A stretch of 64,000 bases of DNA from UBA927 sp964361785 (GCA_964361785.1 CAYIBX010000001.1:1-64000); one strand, 5' to 3'. Shown: positions 10,223-20,052, counted from the first letter of the stretch. Made by a program: numbers and translations. The notes: generated by a model not told the origin, from the sequence alone.

Positions 10223-11866
10223 ATGTCTATGTTTAATCGTACATATTTAGGTTTCACGTTCATTTTACTTTTTGCAGCGTTTTTGCGGCTTTATGCATTG
10301 GCTTTCGTGCCGCCTTCACCTTCTCTTGATGAAGTTTCCATAGGCTACAACGCATATTCCATACTTACGACGGGCAAAGATGAGTATGGGTATAGATTGC
10401 CGCTTCTTCTTCGCGCGTATGATGATTGGCGCCCTGCGCTGTACGTATACATGGTCATCCCGTTTGTAAAATTAATGGGTCTTTCATCTTTAGCTGTTCG
10501 ATTTCCGTCTATAATTTTGTCGCTTTTTGCTGTGTATCTGATGTTTCGTCTCGGCAAACTTTTTTCGCGGTTTAACAGTCGATTACGATACTTAGGTGAG
10601 GCGGCATCGTTTTTTATAGCAATATCGCCGTGGCATATTTATATTTCCCGTTTAGGACATGAAGCGAATTTAGGATTTACGTTAACGCTTGCGGGAGTGT
10701 ATGCACTGTGTGTGTTTATTATAGAAAAAAAACAATGGTATCTTTTGTGGGCATCAATATTGTTTGGCGCCTCACTTCATGGGTACCAAAGTCAAAAAGT
10801 TATTACACCAATTCTTCTTATAGCATTTGGCGCAATGTATTGGAAAGAATGCGTAAAACATATAAAAGCGGCGTGTCTATCAGTATGTGTATTTCTTCTT
10901 ATTGTACTTCCTGCCGTGTATGTAACGGTTACCGGAGAGGGATTGAGCAGGCTTAAAGGTACGAGTGCATTCTCTGTCGATGCCCCAGTGTACACACAAG
11001 CGTTTCAAGCCTTACAAATTGCAAAAAGTTCTAACGACGTTATAGGAAAGATAATAAATAATCATAAAGTAGTTATGGCAAGAGTTTTTACCAATAATTA
11101 CTTTTCTCATTTTGCCCCACCATGGTTATTTATGGGAAGCGAACGGGAAGCTCATAAAGTGCCGAATATGGGCCTTTTGTATTCATGGGAATTGGTAAGT
11201 GTACTTGTGGGGCTTATTTATCTTATTGTTTTTAGCAGTATAGATTTTCGTGTATTGCTTTTTTTATTGGTGTGGGGACTTTCAGGCCCATTGCCCGCCG
11301 CGATTACAACCCAAGCTCCACACGCCATGCGTAGCTTTACATGGCTTCCTCCATTGGCGCTTATCAGCGCTATTGGTGTGTTGGAATTATGGTATGTCGC
11401 AAGAAAAATTACATGGACGCGCTGGATTATCGTAGGAGGAATTATTTTATTAAGCCTCATGCAATTTGGAAAAGGGTATTTTATAACGTTTCCTCGTACA
11501 CAATCAGATTCGTTTCAGTATGCCATGAAAGATACGATGGCTTTTGTACAGGGAACGAAAAATGAATATAAACAAATTGTCTTTTCAAATAACAGCAATT
11601 TGTATCAGTCGTATATGTTTTATCTTTTTTATACCTCGTTTGATCCTAGCCGTTATCAAACGCTCGGCGGCAGTGTGTCAGGCGGATATGACAAGCCGCA
11701 TACGATTAAGAATTTTGAATTTCGCTCAATAAACTGGTCTACAGAAGTGCTCAAAGCTGATACGCTGTATATTACTGATAGTAAAGAGGCGCCTACGCGA
11801 AAACGCGTGGTAAATATATTTAAGAATCTTGACGGGAAAGAAGCAATTATTGCATTTACCTTATGA
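10223..11866 (+). CDS. GT39-like membrane glycosyltransferase (array member 3)
   Basis: A 547-residue polytopic protein. The first external loop has SLDEVSIGYNAYSIL, followed by YDDWRPALYVYM, PWHIYISRLGHEANLG and QAPHAMRSF. It belongs to the same paralogous group as the genes at 65, 6985 and 8592. The start could be this ATG or the one two codons on (10229); both keep the first TM. The stop overlaps the next start by 4 bases. It is a likely GT-C glycosyltransferase on the outer membrane face; the acceptor is unknown. Confidence 0.8.
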   Translation: MSMFNRTYLGFTFILLFAAFLRLYALAFVPPSPSLDEVSIGYNAYSILTTGKDEYGYRLPLLLRAYDDWRPALYVYMVIPFVKLMGLSSLAVRFPSIILSLFAVYLMFRLGKLFSRFNSRLRYLGEAASFFIAISPWHIYISRLGHEANLGFTLTLAGVYALCVFIIEKKQWYLLWASILFGASLHGYQSQKVITPILLIAFGAMYWKECVKHIKAACLSVCVFLLIVLPAVYVTVTGEGLSRLKGTSAFSVDAPVYTQAFQALQIAKSSNDVIGKIINNHKVVMARVFTNNYFSHFAPPWLFMGSEREAHKVPNMGLLYSWELVSVLVGLIYLIVFSSIDFRVLLFLLVWGLSGPLPAAITTQAPHAMRSFTWLPPLALISAIGVLELWYVARKITWTRWIIVGGIILLSLMQFGKGYFITFPRTQSDSFQYAMKDTMAFVQGTKNEYKQIVFSNNSNLYQSYMFYLFYTSFDPSRYQTLGGSVSGGYDKPHTIKNFEFRSINWSTEVLKADTLYITDSKEAPTRKRVVNIFKNLDGKEAIIAFTL

Positions 11867-13386
11867 AAAATTTTCATCACCGAAATACGCGCCGGTATGT
11901 ACTACTACTTATTATCATTATCCTCATTGGATTATTGCCAAGAGCGGTAGAGATCTTAAGCGGTAATTTTCTCTTTGGGTACGATATGGGACTGTTTTTT
12001 GAGAAGGTTAAACGTATTGTCGTTGATCATACGTTTACACTCATCGGTGAAGAGGTTGGCGGGAGGGGAGGATTTTTTCAAGGTCCGGGATTTTATTATC
12101 TTTTGGCTATTCCATTTTTCTTATCCGGTGGTGATCCGTATAGCGGGATGGTGCTGATGTTTTTGACTGGATCAGCAACACTTATTCTGACAGCGGTGCT
12201 TGCCGCTCGGGCCTTGGGATGGATAGAGGCGTTGTTTATTGTTTTTCTTATGGCTGTTTCGCCTGCGATGGTGGCGCAATCCCGCTTTATATGGAATCCT
12301 TTTTTTATCCCATTGATAACCGTTGGCGTATTATTTCTTTTTTATGAAGTTCTCAAAAAGAAAGAAATTACGCTTCCAGCACTATTTTTGAGTCTTTCAA
12401 TGATGTTTCATTTTGAAATAGCTACGGGCATTATGATGTTTTTGGAATTTTCTATCTTCACCGCGTATCTATGGCGTGTGCGCATGGTGCGTGGAAGGTA
12501 TGTATTGGCTGCGTATGCAGCATTTTTCCTATCTCAAATTCATTTTGTTTTGTTTGATTTGCGTCACGACTTTCTTATCACCAAAGGTATTCTAGCCACG
12601 GCATTTGGCAAAGATCCCTCTTCCCACAATGTTACCTTGTTATACGCACAGCGTATGATTGAGAATCACTGGGATGTGTTTCGGTATAATTTTTTATCTA
12701 CTTTCGCGTATTCAAATGTAATTTGGCCGGTGTTACTCGTGTTGGTCGGGGTTGGTGCATATGCCATGATACGGGATAAGCATGTAGATGATGCGCATAA
12801 AAAGTTTCTTGTATTTTTGTGTATTTCGCCAATTGTTATGTTTGTTTTATATATGAAATATCTTTGGCCGATGTGGGAGTGGTGGTTATTGGAGCTGGGT
12901 GTTGTTTATATATTTGTGGTTGGACTCGTTTTTTCATGGGGGTGGAAGCGAGGTAGCATATGGAGGGGAATTGTCGCTATACTTACATGCTTGTTTCTTT
13001 TTTCGCATATAAACTCAACGATTCAGTTTTATCGATTAGACTATCACGATTATGGCGGCACGCATAAAATTCGAGGAAAAATAGATGCTATAGATTCAAT
13101 CTACCAAGATGCAGCCGGTAAACCATTTAATCTTCTTGTATTTACGCCGCCCGTATATACATATCCGTATGATTATTTATTTTGGTGGCATGGAAAGAGA
13201 AAATACGGGTATGTACCAACAAAAGAAAAAAAAGATACGTTCTATCTTCTTATTGAGCCAGATCCACAAAAGCCATGGAGTTATGAAGGCTGGCTTGAGA
13301 CAGTTATTAAAACCGGCACAGTAGAGAAAACTTGGAAATTACCGAGCGGATTTATTATTGAAAAAAGAGTGGAGATGTCTCCATGA
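11863..13386 (+). CDS. GT39-like membrane protein, divergent type
   Basis: A 507-residue polytopic membrane protein. The first loop reads FLFGYDMGLFFEKVKRIV, then GGRGGFFQGPGFYYLLAIPF, rather than the DE..GY.A.S pattern of the preceding three. It keeps an Asp in that loop, an FIWNPFFIPL segment and FHFEIATGI, consistent with another branch of the GT39-like GT-C proteins. A soluble C-terminal domain of about 100 residues follows the last TM. It is joined by ATGA overlaps to the genes on both sides. Glycosyl transfer from a lipid carrier is inferred from fold and context only. Confidence 0.65.
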   Translation: MKNFHHRNTRRYVLLLIIIILIGLLPRAVEILSGNFLFGYDMGLFFEKVKRIVVDHTFTLIGEEVGGRGGFFQGPGFYYLLAIPFFLSGGDPYSGMVLMFLTGSATLILTAVLAARALGWIEALFIVFLMAVSPAMVAQSRFIWNPFFIPLITVGVLFLFYEVLKKKEITLPALFLSLSMMFHFEIATGIMMFLEFSIFTAYLWRVRMVRGRYVLAAYAAFFLSQIHFVLFDLRHDFLITKGILATAFGKDPSSHNVTLLYAQRMIENHWDVFRYNFLSTFAYSNVIWPVLLVLVGVGAYAMIRDKHVDDAHKKFLVFLCISPIVMFVLYMKYLWPMWEWWLLELGVVYIFVVGLVFSWGWKRGSIWRGIVAILTCLFLFSHINSTIQFYRLDYHDYGGTHKIRGKIDAIDSIYQDAAGKPFNLLVFTPPVYTYPYDYLFWWHGKRKYGYVPTKEKKDTFYLLIEPDPQKPWSYEGWLETVIKTGTVEKTWKLPSGFIIEKRVEMSP

Positions 13387-15005
13387 AGAAACTATCTTTT
13401 AACTGGTTTATCTGGCTTATACTTCTTATTGTTTCGCTACTACCTCTTTTTGACTTGTTTAATTCAGGATTGCCCATAACGCATGATGGCAAAGATCATG
13501 TCGCAAGGATTGCCAATTTTTATCAATCTCTTTCTGAAGGTAACTTTGTTCCGCGATGGGCTGGTAACCTTAACTGGGGATATGGGCATCCGGTGATGAT
13601 GTTTTTGTATCCGTTGCCCTCTTATATTGCGTCAGCGTTTCATGTAATCGGATTTTCATTGGTCGATAGTGTCAAGCTTGTTTTTGCATTTGGATTTATT
13701 GCAAGTGTTGTATCTATGTATCTGTTTGCCTCATATCGTTTTGGCTATTTAGCTGGGATTCTTGCAGCATTGCTCTATGGTTTTGCTCCTTACAGGTTTG
13801 TGGATATGTATGTGCGCGGGGCAATTGGTGAACATATGGCGTTTATTTTCCTGCCACTTGTTCTTTTAGGTTTATGGCAATCATCTATCGTTCTCATCGC
13901 AATGAGTATGGCCTTTTTACTTCTTTCTCATAATGCGGTGAGCTTGATGATGCTTCCTATCATAGCAGTATTTGTGGTGTACCTACTGGTTTTTGAGTCG
14001 AAGCGAAAACGGGAATTTCTTTTTAGATCTCTGACCGGTTTAATCCTAGGATTTGTCTTGTCTGCATTTTTTTGGTTGCCGGCCTATATGGAAGGCAAAT
14101 ACACACTGCGAGACATAGTAACCAAAGGCGAATTTACTTCACGGTTTGTTAATGTAGCTGATTTTTTCAACCCTACTTGGGGATATGGCACGGCAAATGA
14201 AATATCAAAGTTTTTGGGGTTTTCAAACATTTTTATTTTATTGTTAGCTCTGGTTCTTTTTCATTCGATGAGAAAGCCGTCAAAAGTACTGATTGGCGGC
14301 GCGTTGCTTTATACAATAGTATCTCTCGTATTAATGACTAATGTATCAGCGCCTGTTTGGCAGATAGTTTCGCTCATTCAGAAATTTCAGTTTCCGTGGA
14401 GGTTTTTACATGTCACGACGTTTCTGATTCCTATCATCGGGGCAGTTGTTGTTTCACATATTGACATCAAGCGAAGGTTAAAAGTTGTCATAGTTTTTTC
14501 TGTTATCGCTATTATCGGTAGTTTTTCGATGTGGCATGCAAGAGATTACGTATCGATGTCTGACAGTAATTTTACCGGTATGTATAATGGCACTACGGAT
14601 ACAGGAGAGAGCTCACCGATCTGGTCTATTCGTTTTATGGAAACGAAAGCCAAAGCTCCTATCGAAGTGATCAGCGGAAAAGGCGTGTCGATCTTTGTTG
14701 GCCCACGAAGGAGCACACATCATTCATATCGTGTCTTTTCGTTAGAATCTACGAAGCTTGTAGAAAATACACTCTATTTTCCCAATTGGGAGGTGTTTGT
14801 AGATAAAACACCTGTCCCTATAGAATTTCAAAATCCTAACTATCGTGGCTTACTGACATTTGATGTCCCTGCAGGGGATCATGCAGTTGATGTTGTGTTT
14901 ACGGACACCAAGCTTCGTATATTGGCCAATTGGATTTCAATCGGAGGATTTATGCTCACAATTGGGTTTCTTGTTACAATGCGATTATGGCAAAAAAGAA
15001 CGTAA
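13383..15005 (+). CDS. PTPS-related (PF10131-type) membrane protein
   Basis: A 540-residue paralogue of the gene at 4050-5678. It has THDGKDHVARIANFYQSL and PRWAGNLNWGYGHPVMMF after TM1, multiple TMs, a VRGAIGEHMAFIFLPLVL stretch, then an external C-terminal module with YFPNWEVFVDKTPVPIEFQN and a last TM. The family is GT-C-like and commonly found in envelope glycan loci; no reaction has been assigned that I can name. Its last 19 bases overlap the start chosen for the following GT2 gene, implying translational coupling. Confidence 0.75.
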   Translation: MKKLSFNWFIWLILLIVSLLPLFDLFNSGLPITHDGKDHVARIANFYQSLSEGNFVPRWAGNLNWGYGHPVMMFLYPLPSYIASAFHVIGFSLVDSVKLVFAFGFIASVVSMYLFASYRFGYLAGILAALLYGFAPYRFVDMYVRGAIGEHMAFIFLPLVLLGLWQSSIVLIAMSMAFLLLSHNAVSLMMLPIIAVFVVYLLVFESKRKREFLFRSLTGLILGFVLSAFFWLPAYMEGKYTLRDIVTKGEFTSRFVNVADFFNPTWGYGTANEISKFLGFSNIFILLLALVLFHSMRKPSKVLIGGALLYTIVSLVLMTNVSAPVWQIVSLIQKFQFPWRFLHVTTFLIPIIGAVVVSHIDIKRRLKVVIVFSVIAIIGSFSMWHARDYVSMSDSNFTGMYNGTTDTGESSPIWSIRFMETKAKAPIEVISGKGVSIFVGPRRSTHHSYRVFSLESTKLVENTLYFPNWEVFVDKTPVPIEFQNPNYRGLLTFDVPAGDHAVDVVFTDTKLRILANWISIGGFMLTIGFLVTMRLWQKRT

Positions 15006-15757
15006 CCATTTCTGTAGCAATTGCGACGCACAATGAAGCTGTCAAACTCGGGGACTGTTTGTCTTCAGTAGCATCGTGGGCAGATGAACTAGTGGTTGTT
15101 GATGGCGGATCAGTAGATGGAACGCCTGAGATAGCAAAGCGGTTTGGCGCTATCGTATACAAACGGGATAACCCACCTATGTTTCATATAAATAAACAGT
15201 ATGCCATAAATGCGTGTAGGTGTGATTGGATATTACAGTTAGATGCAGATGAGATTATAAGCCCAAAGCTTCGAGGCGAAATTCAGTCAGTAATAAAGAA
15301 AAAGAATACAAATATTGGGTATCAAATGCCCAGAAAAAATTTCTTCATTGGTAAGTGGCTTTCCAAAGGAGGGCAGTATCCTGATTATCTTGTGCGTTTG
15401 TTTAAAAGGGGTAAAGGTATATTGCCTTGTAAGTCAGTACATGAGCAGATTGTCATAGATGGAGAGATCGGAACGCTTACAGAACCACTCCTTCACTATA
15501 CCAACAACACGCTCGAAGAGTATTGGGCAAAAGCGGATACGTATACGTCGCTTACAGCTCTAGATTTGCGAAAGATGTATAAAACCCCAACGCTTAATTT
15601 ATTGTTATCGTATTGTTTGATTAAACCGATTGTTACATTTTTTTCGATCTATCTTCGACACAAGGGGTTTGTCGATGGATGGCAGGGCATGCAATTTGCA
15701 CTATTTTCAAGCCTTCACTTTCCTATGGCATACAAAAAGTTTAGAGCGTTACGATGA
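14987..15757 (+). CDS. GT2 family glycosyltransferase (WaaE/KdtX-like)
   Basis: A 256-residue protein with a GT-A fold: ISVAIATHNEAVKLGDCLSS at the N-terminus, VVVDGGSVDGT, and LQLDADEI (the metal-binding DxD). The later RKNFFIGKWLSKGGQYPDY and HEQIV stretches resemble the WaaE/KdtX type that adds glucose to LPS cores. The membrane-associated C-terminus is amphipathic. An upstream in-frame ATG at 14930 would add 19 residues (MDFNRRIYAHNWV...) read out of the preceding gene, so I chose 14987, which starts directly before the beta strand. A cytoplasmic glycosyl transfer using a sugar nucleotide is expected. Confidence 0.8.
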   Translation: MAKKNVTISVAIATHNEAVKLGDCLSSVASWADELVVVDGGSVDGTPEIAKRFGAIVYKRDNPPMFHINKQYAINACRCDWILQLDADEIISPKLRGEIQSVIKKKNTNIGYQMPRKNFFIGKWLSKGGQYPDYLVRLFKRGKGILPCKSVHEQIVIDGEIGTLTEPLLHYTNNTLEEYWAKADTYTSLTALDLRKMYKTPTLNLLLSYCLIKPIVTFFSIYLRHKGFVDGWQGMQFALFSSLHFPMAYKKFRALR

Positions 15758-15758
15758 C

Positions 15759-16289
15759 ATGAAATATATTGTTTCTATACTTCTTTTTGCAATAGTCATT
15801 TTTACTCCCGCACGTGTACATGCTGAATACGTATTGCCATATCCATCATTCATGCCCGGAAATAAAATTTATAGAGTGTCAAGAATGTTTGATCAGCTGA
15901 AACGATATTGGAGTTTTGGCAGTATTGCGCAAACAAAATATACCATGAATATGGCAGATAAATATCTTGTTGAGGCAAAGACGCTATTTGAGTACAAACA
16001 GTATTTATTGGCTTTTGACGCATTAGACCGGTCTGACAAGGAGATTGTGAAATTATCAAAACAAGTTCAGAGTGGCATTGAAGAAAAGAAAAATATGTCG
16101 CTCGTTGTCGAATCTATAAAAGAAGAGATGAGCGTTCACGAGATGTTACTTACAAAGCTCCAAAAAGAAATGCCATCAGAGTTTATATGGACGCCGGAAA
16201 AGCAAGCTTCTACCGTATTATCCATTCGTGAGAGGTTGATGATATCTATAAAACTTCGTCAAGATATACGCGTGAGTATGAATGAGTAA
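15759..16289 (+). CDS. DUF5667-like secreted protein
   Basis: A 176-residue protein. The first 22 residues form a signal peptide (MKYIVSILLFAIVIF, cleavage plausible after VHA). The mature start EYVLPYPSFMPGNKIYRVSR resembles the proline-rich opening of DUF5667-like proteins, followed by helices with a YTMNMADKYLVEA stretch. The remainder is helical and charged. A paralogue lies at 48167 (QYRYPWPGILQDHPLYKIK). I chose the ATG at 15759, two bases after the previous stop; a start at 15630 would lie inside the GT2 gene and destroy the signal peptide. Its role is unknown. Context suggests an extracytoplasmic partner of the glycan machinery. Confidence 0.7.
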   Translation: MKYIVSILLFAIVIFTPARVHAEYVLPYPSFMPGNKIYRVSRMFDQLKRYWSFGSIAQTKYTMNMADKYLVEAKTLFEYKQYLLAFDALDRSDKEIVKLSKQVQSGIEEKKNMSLVVESIKEEMSVHEMLLTKLQKEMPSEFIWTPEKQASTVLSIRERLMISIKLRQDIRVSMNE

Positions 16290-17415
16290 TATGAAAGCAA
16301 TACTTGTTTGGTATGTAGTAGTGGGATGTTTATTCTCACTTTTTTCATTTGGGTTCGTTGATCCGAATTTTAGTATTTCGACTCATCCATTGGCATTATC
16401 TATCCTCAATCCCTTGATTCATATCGTGTATAAAACACCGATTATAGCTGCGACTCTGTATACATTGTTTGTTATCATTTTTTTTATCTTGTATGCATTG
16501 ATTATTAGGATAAAGACGCTCCTGACACTAAAAACATATTGGAAATTTTTGTTATTGCTAAGTATTATCTTTTTTCTATCCTATCCTTCATTATCTCATG
16601 ACATATTCAACTATATCCTTAGCGCAAAAGTGGCATATTTTTATCGAGAAAATCCCTATCTTGTAATGCCGACAGAACTTCTTGGTGAGCCGATGCTCGG
16701 GTTTACGAGAGCCGCCAATAAGCTTGCGCTATACGGGCCAGTGTGGATACTTGCTACGTGGATTCCGTATGTACTTTCTTTTGGTAATGTATTGGTCGCG
16801 TTGTATACCTTTAAACTATTGGTGATCACCTCATATGTGACGATATGTATTCTCATATATAAAATGACCAAGGATGTGCGTCGAGTCCTATTTTTTGCAT
16901 GTAATCCACTTGTGATTATCGAAACATTTGTTTCCGGTCACAACGATACGTTCATGATGGCGCTTGTTCTCTATGGAATATATCTTTGCAGGAGCAATCA
17001 ATTATTCGCGCAAATTGCAGGATGGGGTTTTATGACTGCATCAGTATTAGTAAAGGGTGCAACTATTGTTTTATTGCCGCTTTTTGTATTTTTCCGAACT
17101 TTGTCAGACGAAAAACTATTTTTTTGGGCTAGCGTGTGTAGTTTCGGTGTCTTTTTACTGACGCCACTTCGCGAAGAACTGTATCCGTGGTACGCCATAT
17201 GGTTTCTTGTATTTGTATCACTGTTGCCTATGGGCAAAAGATCCTTTATTCATGGAGCCGCGTATATGTTAAGCTTTGGATTAATGCTGCGGTATTTGCC
17301 GTGGATAGCGACGCGAGAATATGGCGGCACAGGTCCGATGATACGGCTTTTTGTGACATGGGTGCCGTTGGCTTGTTATAGTTTTTGGTATAAAATTTTT
17401 GTGAACAAACGATGA
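16282..17415 (+). CDS. MptA/MptB-like polyprenol-phosphate mannosyltransferase
   Basis: A 377-residue polytopic protein. Between TMs it has LSHDIFNYILSAKVAYFYRE and ENPYLVMP, the D..NY......NPY arrangement of the actinobacterial MptA/MptB alpha-1,6-mannosyltransferases (GT87-related, GT-C fold). A later FVSGHNDTFMMALVLYG and KGATIVLLPLF fit the same family. Such enzymes extend a lipid-anchored mannan from polyprenyl-phosphate mannose. A second ATG at 16291 is an equally plausible start; neither has a clear Shine-Dalgarno. The gene overlaps the preceding one by 8 bases and the next by 4. Confidence 0.65.
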   Translation: MSNMKAILVWYVVVGCLFSLFSFGFVDPNFSISTHPLALSILNPLIHIVYKTPIIAATLYTLFVIIFFILYALIIRIKTLLTLKTYWKFLLLLSIIFFLSYPSLSHDIFNYILSAKVAYFYRENPYLVMPTELLGEPMLGFTRAANKLALYGPVWILATWIPYVLSFGNVLVALYTFKLLVITSYVTICILIYKMTKDVRRVLFFACNPLVIIETFVSGHNDTFMMALVLYGIYLCRSNQLFAQIAGWGFMTASVLVKGATIVLLPLFVFFRTLSDEKLFFWASVCSFGVFLLTPLREELYPWYAIWFLVFVSLLPMGKRSFIHGAAYMLSFGLMLRYLPWIATREYGGTGPMIRLFVTWVPLACYSFWYKIFVNKR

Positions 17416-19058
17416 AATTTTTATTGCTCGCGCTTATTCCGGCAATATTTGCATCGCAATGGCTTTTTGGTGCTCGATTTATCCCGACGCATGACGGAGA
17501 GTATCATATTATTCGTTTCTGGCAGTTTTATAAGATGTTGTCTCAAGGGTATGTATTTCCTCGATGGGCGCCTGATTTAAATAGTGGATACGGCTTACCG
17601 CTTTTTCTTTTTCATTATCCATTCCCTAACTATATAGGAAGTTTATTCCATGCATTGGGCGCGACGTTTGTCGACACCGTGAAGCTCACACTTGCGTTGG
17701 GGTATCTTATCGCTATTGTGTGGTGCTTTTTGTGGCTTAGAAAAGTATTTGGAAATATACCAGCGCTTATCGGTACGATTATATGTTCCATGGTGCCGTA
17801 TTGGTTTTTGGATATTTATGTACGGGGATCAGTGGGAGAGGTGTGGGCGCTTTCTTTTGTACTATTAACCCTTGCAGCGTTAGAATATGGTGTTTCCTTT
17901 GGTGTAGCAATAGGGATAGCCGGTATTATAGTAAGTCACAATATTACAGCACTCATATTTATTCCAATTATTTTTTTGTATGCGTGGTATCGCAAACGAG
18001 GCAACATCTTAGCAATCGCTACAGGAATTGGATTAGCAACGTATTTTTGGCTGCCGGCACTTGTTGAGAGTCGTTTCATGGTGGGTTTAAATAGTGTTTC
18101 GTATGCTGATCATTTTCCGGATCTTTTTCAGCTGCTCTTCCCATCGTGGGGAACGGGATTTTCGGGTGTAGGGATTACAGCTGATGAGATGTCGTATCAA
18201 ATTGGCATCGTGCCGCTTCTTGTATTATGTATCAGTTTTTTTATGGCTATGAGAAAGAAAGTATTACGAGCAATAATTTTTCCCGTTCTTTGTGTGACAG
18301 CAATTGCAATTTTTGGTATGACAGAGTACTCGTTGCCATTATGGCGATACGTGCCGCTTATGGGCAATATTCAGTATCCATGGAGATTATTGATGGTTAC
18401 CACCATTGCCACTGGGTATCTTGGAGCGCTTCTTACTGCAGTGACACCACGATGGATTATGGTAGGGTTCACTGTTCTGGCTTTTATAGCAAGTTTTTCC
18501 TACATGAAACCAGTGACGTATGAAAAACGGGATGATGCACATTACCTTTCTCGGCGAGAGTTTACCGATGGCACATCATCTCTCGGTAATTCTTTTTCTA
18601 CAATCTGGACAGAATGGAAAAAAGAGCGGTTTTCTACAAGGTTTCAAGCGAGTACTGGGGATGCCATTATAAATTTGTACAAAGAGACCCCACTTTCATA
18701 TGAGATGACTATCAATGCGAAAACAGAGATCACTGTTTCAGCGCAGATACTCTATTTTCCGGGGTGGAAAGCGTACGTTGACGGTAAAGAAACAACCATC
18801 TCCTACCAAACTGACGGTATTATCCATGTGAACATGCCAGTTGGTGAGCATGAGCTTCGCATTAAATTTACAGAGACGCCCTTGCAACTATTTGCCGACG
18901 GCATATCACTACTCAGTTTGTTCTCTTTGTTAGCTTTCGGTATACTTAAAGGTACTCATGCGTATCGCAATAAGTTCAGCACCCCTTTCAAGCGGCCACA
19001 AAACACGGGGAGTGGGCGTATATACCCGAGAACTCATCAACGCACTCAAAAAAAATAA
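17412..19058 (+). CDS. PTPS-related membrane protein with run-on C-terminus
   Basis: A 548-residue third paralogue of the PTPS-related group: THDGEYHIIRFWQFYKML and FPRWAPDLNSGYGLPLF after TM1, LDIYVRGSVGEVWALSF, and an external module with YFPGWKAYVDGKETTISYQ before the last TM. Unlike its paralogues, which stop within a few residues of the final TM, this frame runs on for about 30 basic residues into the start of the GT4 gene at 18958, a 101-base overlap. The tail has no resemblance to the family, so loss of an earlier stop codon is likely. Confidence 0.75.
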   Translation: MKFLLLALIPAIFASQWLFGARFIPTHDGEYHIIRFWQFYKMLSQGYVFPRWAPDLNSGYGLPLFLFHYPFPNYIGSLFHALGATFVDTVKLTLALGYLIAIVWCFLWLRKVFGNIPALIGTIICSMVPYWFLDIYVRGSVGEVWALSFVLLTLAALEYGVSFGVAIGIAGIIVSHNITALIFIPIIFLYAWYRKRGNILAIATGIGLATYFWLPALVESRFMVGLNSVSYADHFPDLFQLLFPSWGTGFSGVGITADEMSYQIGIVPLLVLCISFFMAMRKKVLRAIIFPVLCVTAIAIFGMTEYSLPLWRYVPLMGNIQYPWRLLMVTTIATGYLGALLTAVTPRWIMVGFTVLAFIASFSYMKPVTYEKRDDAHYLSRREFTDGTSSLGNSFSTIWTEWKKERFSTRFQASTGDAIINLYKETPLSYEMTINAKTEITVSAQILYFPGWKAYVDGKETTISYQTDGIIHVNMPVGEHELRIKFTETPLQLFADGISLLSLFSLLAFGILKGTHAYRNKFSTPFKRPQNTGSGRIYPRTHQRTQKK

Positions 19059-20019
19059 TACCGTTTCCATCCACGAATTTTCTAGCTTTCGTGATATTCC
19101 AAAAGAAGTAGACCTTGTTCACTTCACAAATTTTGATCCATTTTTTTTGACACTTCCATTTATTTTCAACAAACCATTTGTAGTGACGGTGCATGACCTT
19201 ACGCCGCTCGTGTTTCCGGAGCATTTTCCCAGAGGAATTCGCGGTGAGTTGAAGTGGCAAATACAAAAATGGAATATATCCCCCGCCGCAAGGATTATTA
19301 CCGATAGTATTATTTCAAAAAATGATGTCGTAAACATATTGCGTAGACCTGCAGATACAATTGATGTAGTGCCGTTAGCATCAAGCAGTGCGTTTATAAA
19401 ACCTATTAGCACCGATGCCGTGAAACGCGTGGCAAAAAAGTATGCACCCCCCAAACGATTTGCAATGTACGTAGGGGACGTCAATTGGAACAAAAATATT
19501 CTTGGACTTCTCAACGCGTGGCAAATTCTGGTTGCGAAAGGTGCGATGCGATTCGGCGAGAAGCTGTTTCTAGTGGGACAAGCTTTTTTGGGTGATTCAA
19601 CGGAAGCGAAAACTATTGATACCTATGTTAAAAAATTTCATCTTGAATCATCTATAGAGAGAGTAGGTCAAGTATCGGATGATGATTTGCCTGCGTTTCT
19701 TTCTCAAGCGAGTGTGTGTGTACTTCCATCGTATTATGAAGGATTTGGATTGCCGGTTCTTGAGGCGATGTCTGCAGGTACGGTGGTGATCGCGACACAT
19801 GGCGGGAGCTTGAAAGAAATTGCTGGCCCATCACTCATTTGTGATCCGGATGACAACGAAAGCATTGCTCGAAAGATAGAAGAAGCATTTTCACTGTCCC
19901 AATCAAAACGGGAAGAATTGATACGTGAGGGTCATGCGTGGGCGAAGAAATTTAGTTGGGATCGTGCAGCTTGCGAAACAATAGCCGTGTATAATACCGT
20001 AATTAACCCTTCGATATAA
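18958..20019 (+). CDS. GT4 family glycosyltransferase
   Basis: A 353-residue GT-B enzyme. The N-terminal domain begins MRIAISSAPLSSGHKTRGVG with the glycine-rich turn that contacts the acceptor. The C-terminal domain has YVGDVNWNKN (171-180) and the nucleotide-sugar motif EGFGLPVLEA (261-270, the EX7E pair), followed by AGTVVIATHGGS and CDPDD. This is the mannosyltransferase-like GT4 type. The start is fixed by the conserved first beta strand even though it lies inside the end of the preceding gene. It is the last gene before the non-coding stretch and promoter at 20020-20087. Confidence 0.85.
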   Translation: MRIAISSAPLSSGHKTRGVGVYTRELINALKKNNTVSIHEFSSFRDIPKEVDLVHFTNFDPFFLTLPFIFNKPFVVTVHDLTPLVFPEHFPRGIRGELKWQIQKWNISPAARIITDSIISKNDVVNILRRPADTIDVVPLASSSAFIKPISTDAVKRVAKKYAPPKRFAMYVGDVNWNKNILGLLNAWQILVAKGAMRFGEKLFLVGQAFLGDSTEAKTIDTYVKKFHLESSIERVGQVSDDDLPAFLSQASVCVLPSYYEGFGLPVLEAMSAGTVVIATHGGSLKEIAGPSLICDPDDNESIARKIEEAFSLSQSKREELIREGHAWAKKFSWDRAACETIAVYNTVINPSI

Positions 20020-20052
20020 CGTAGGGTTTGACATATAAACCTTAGATTATAC

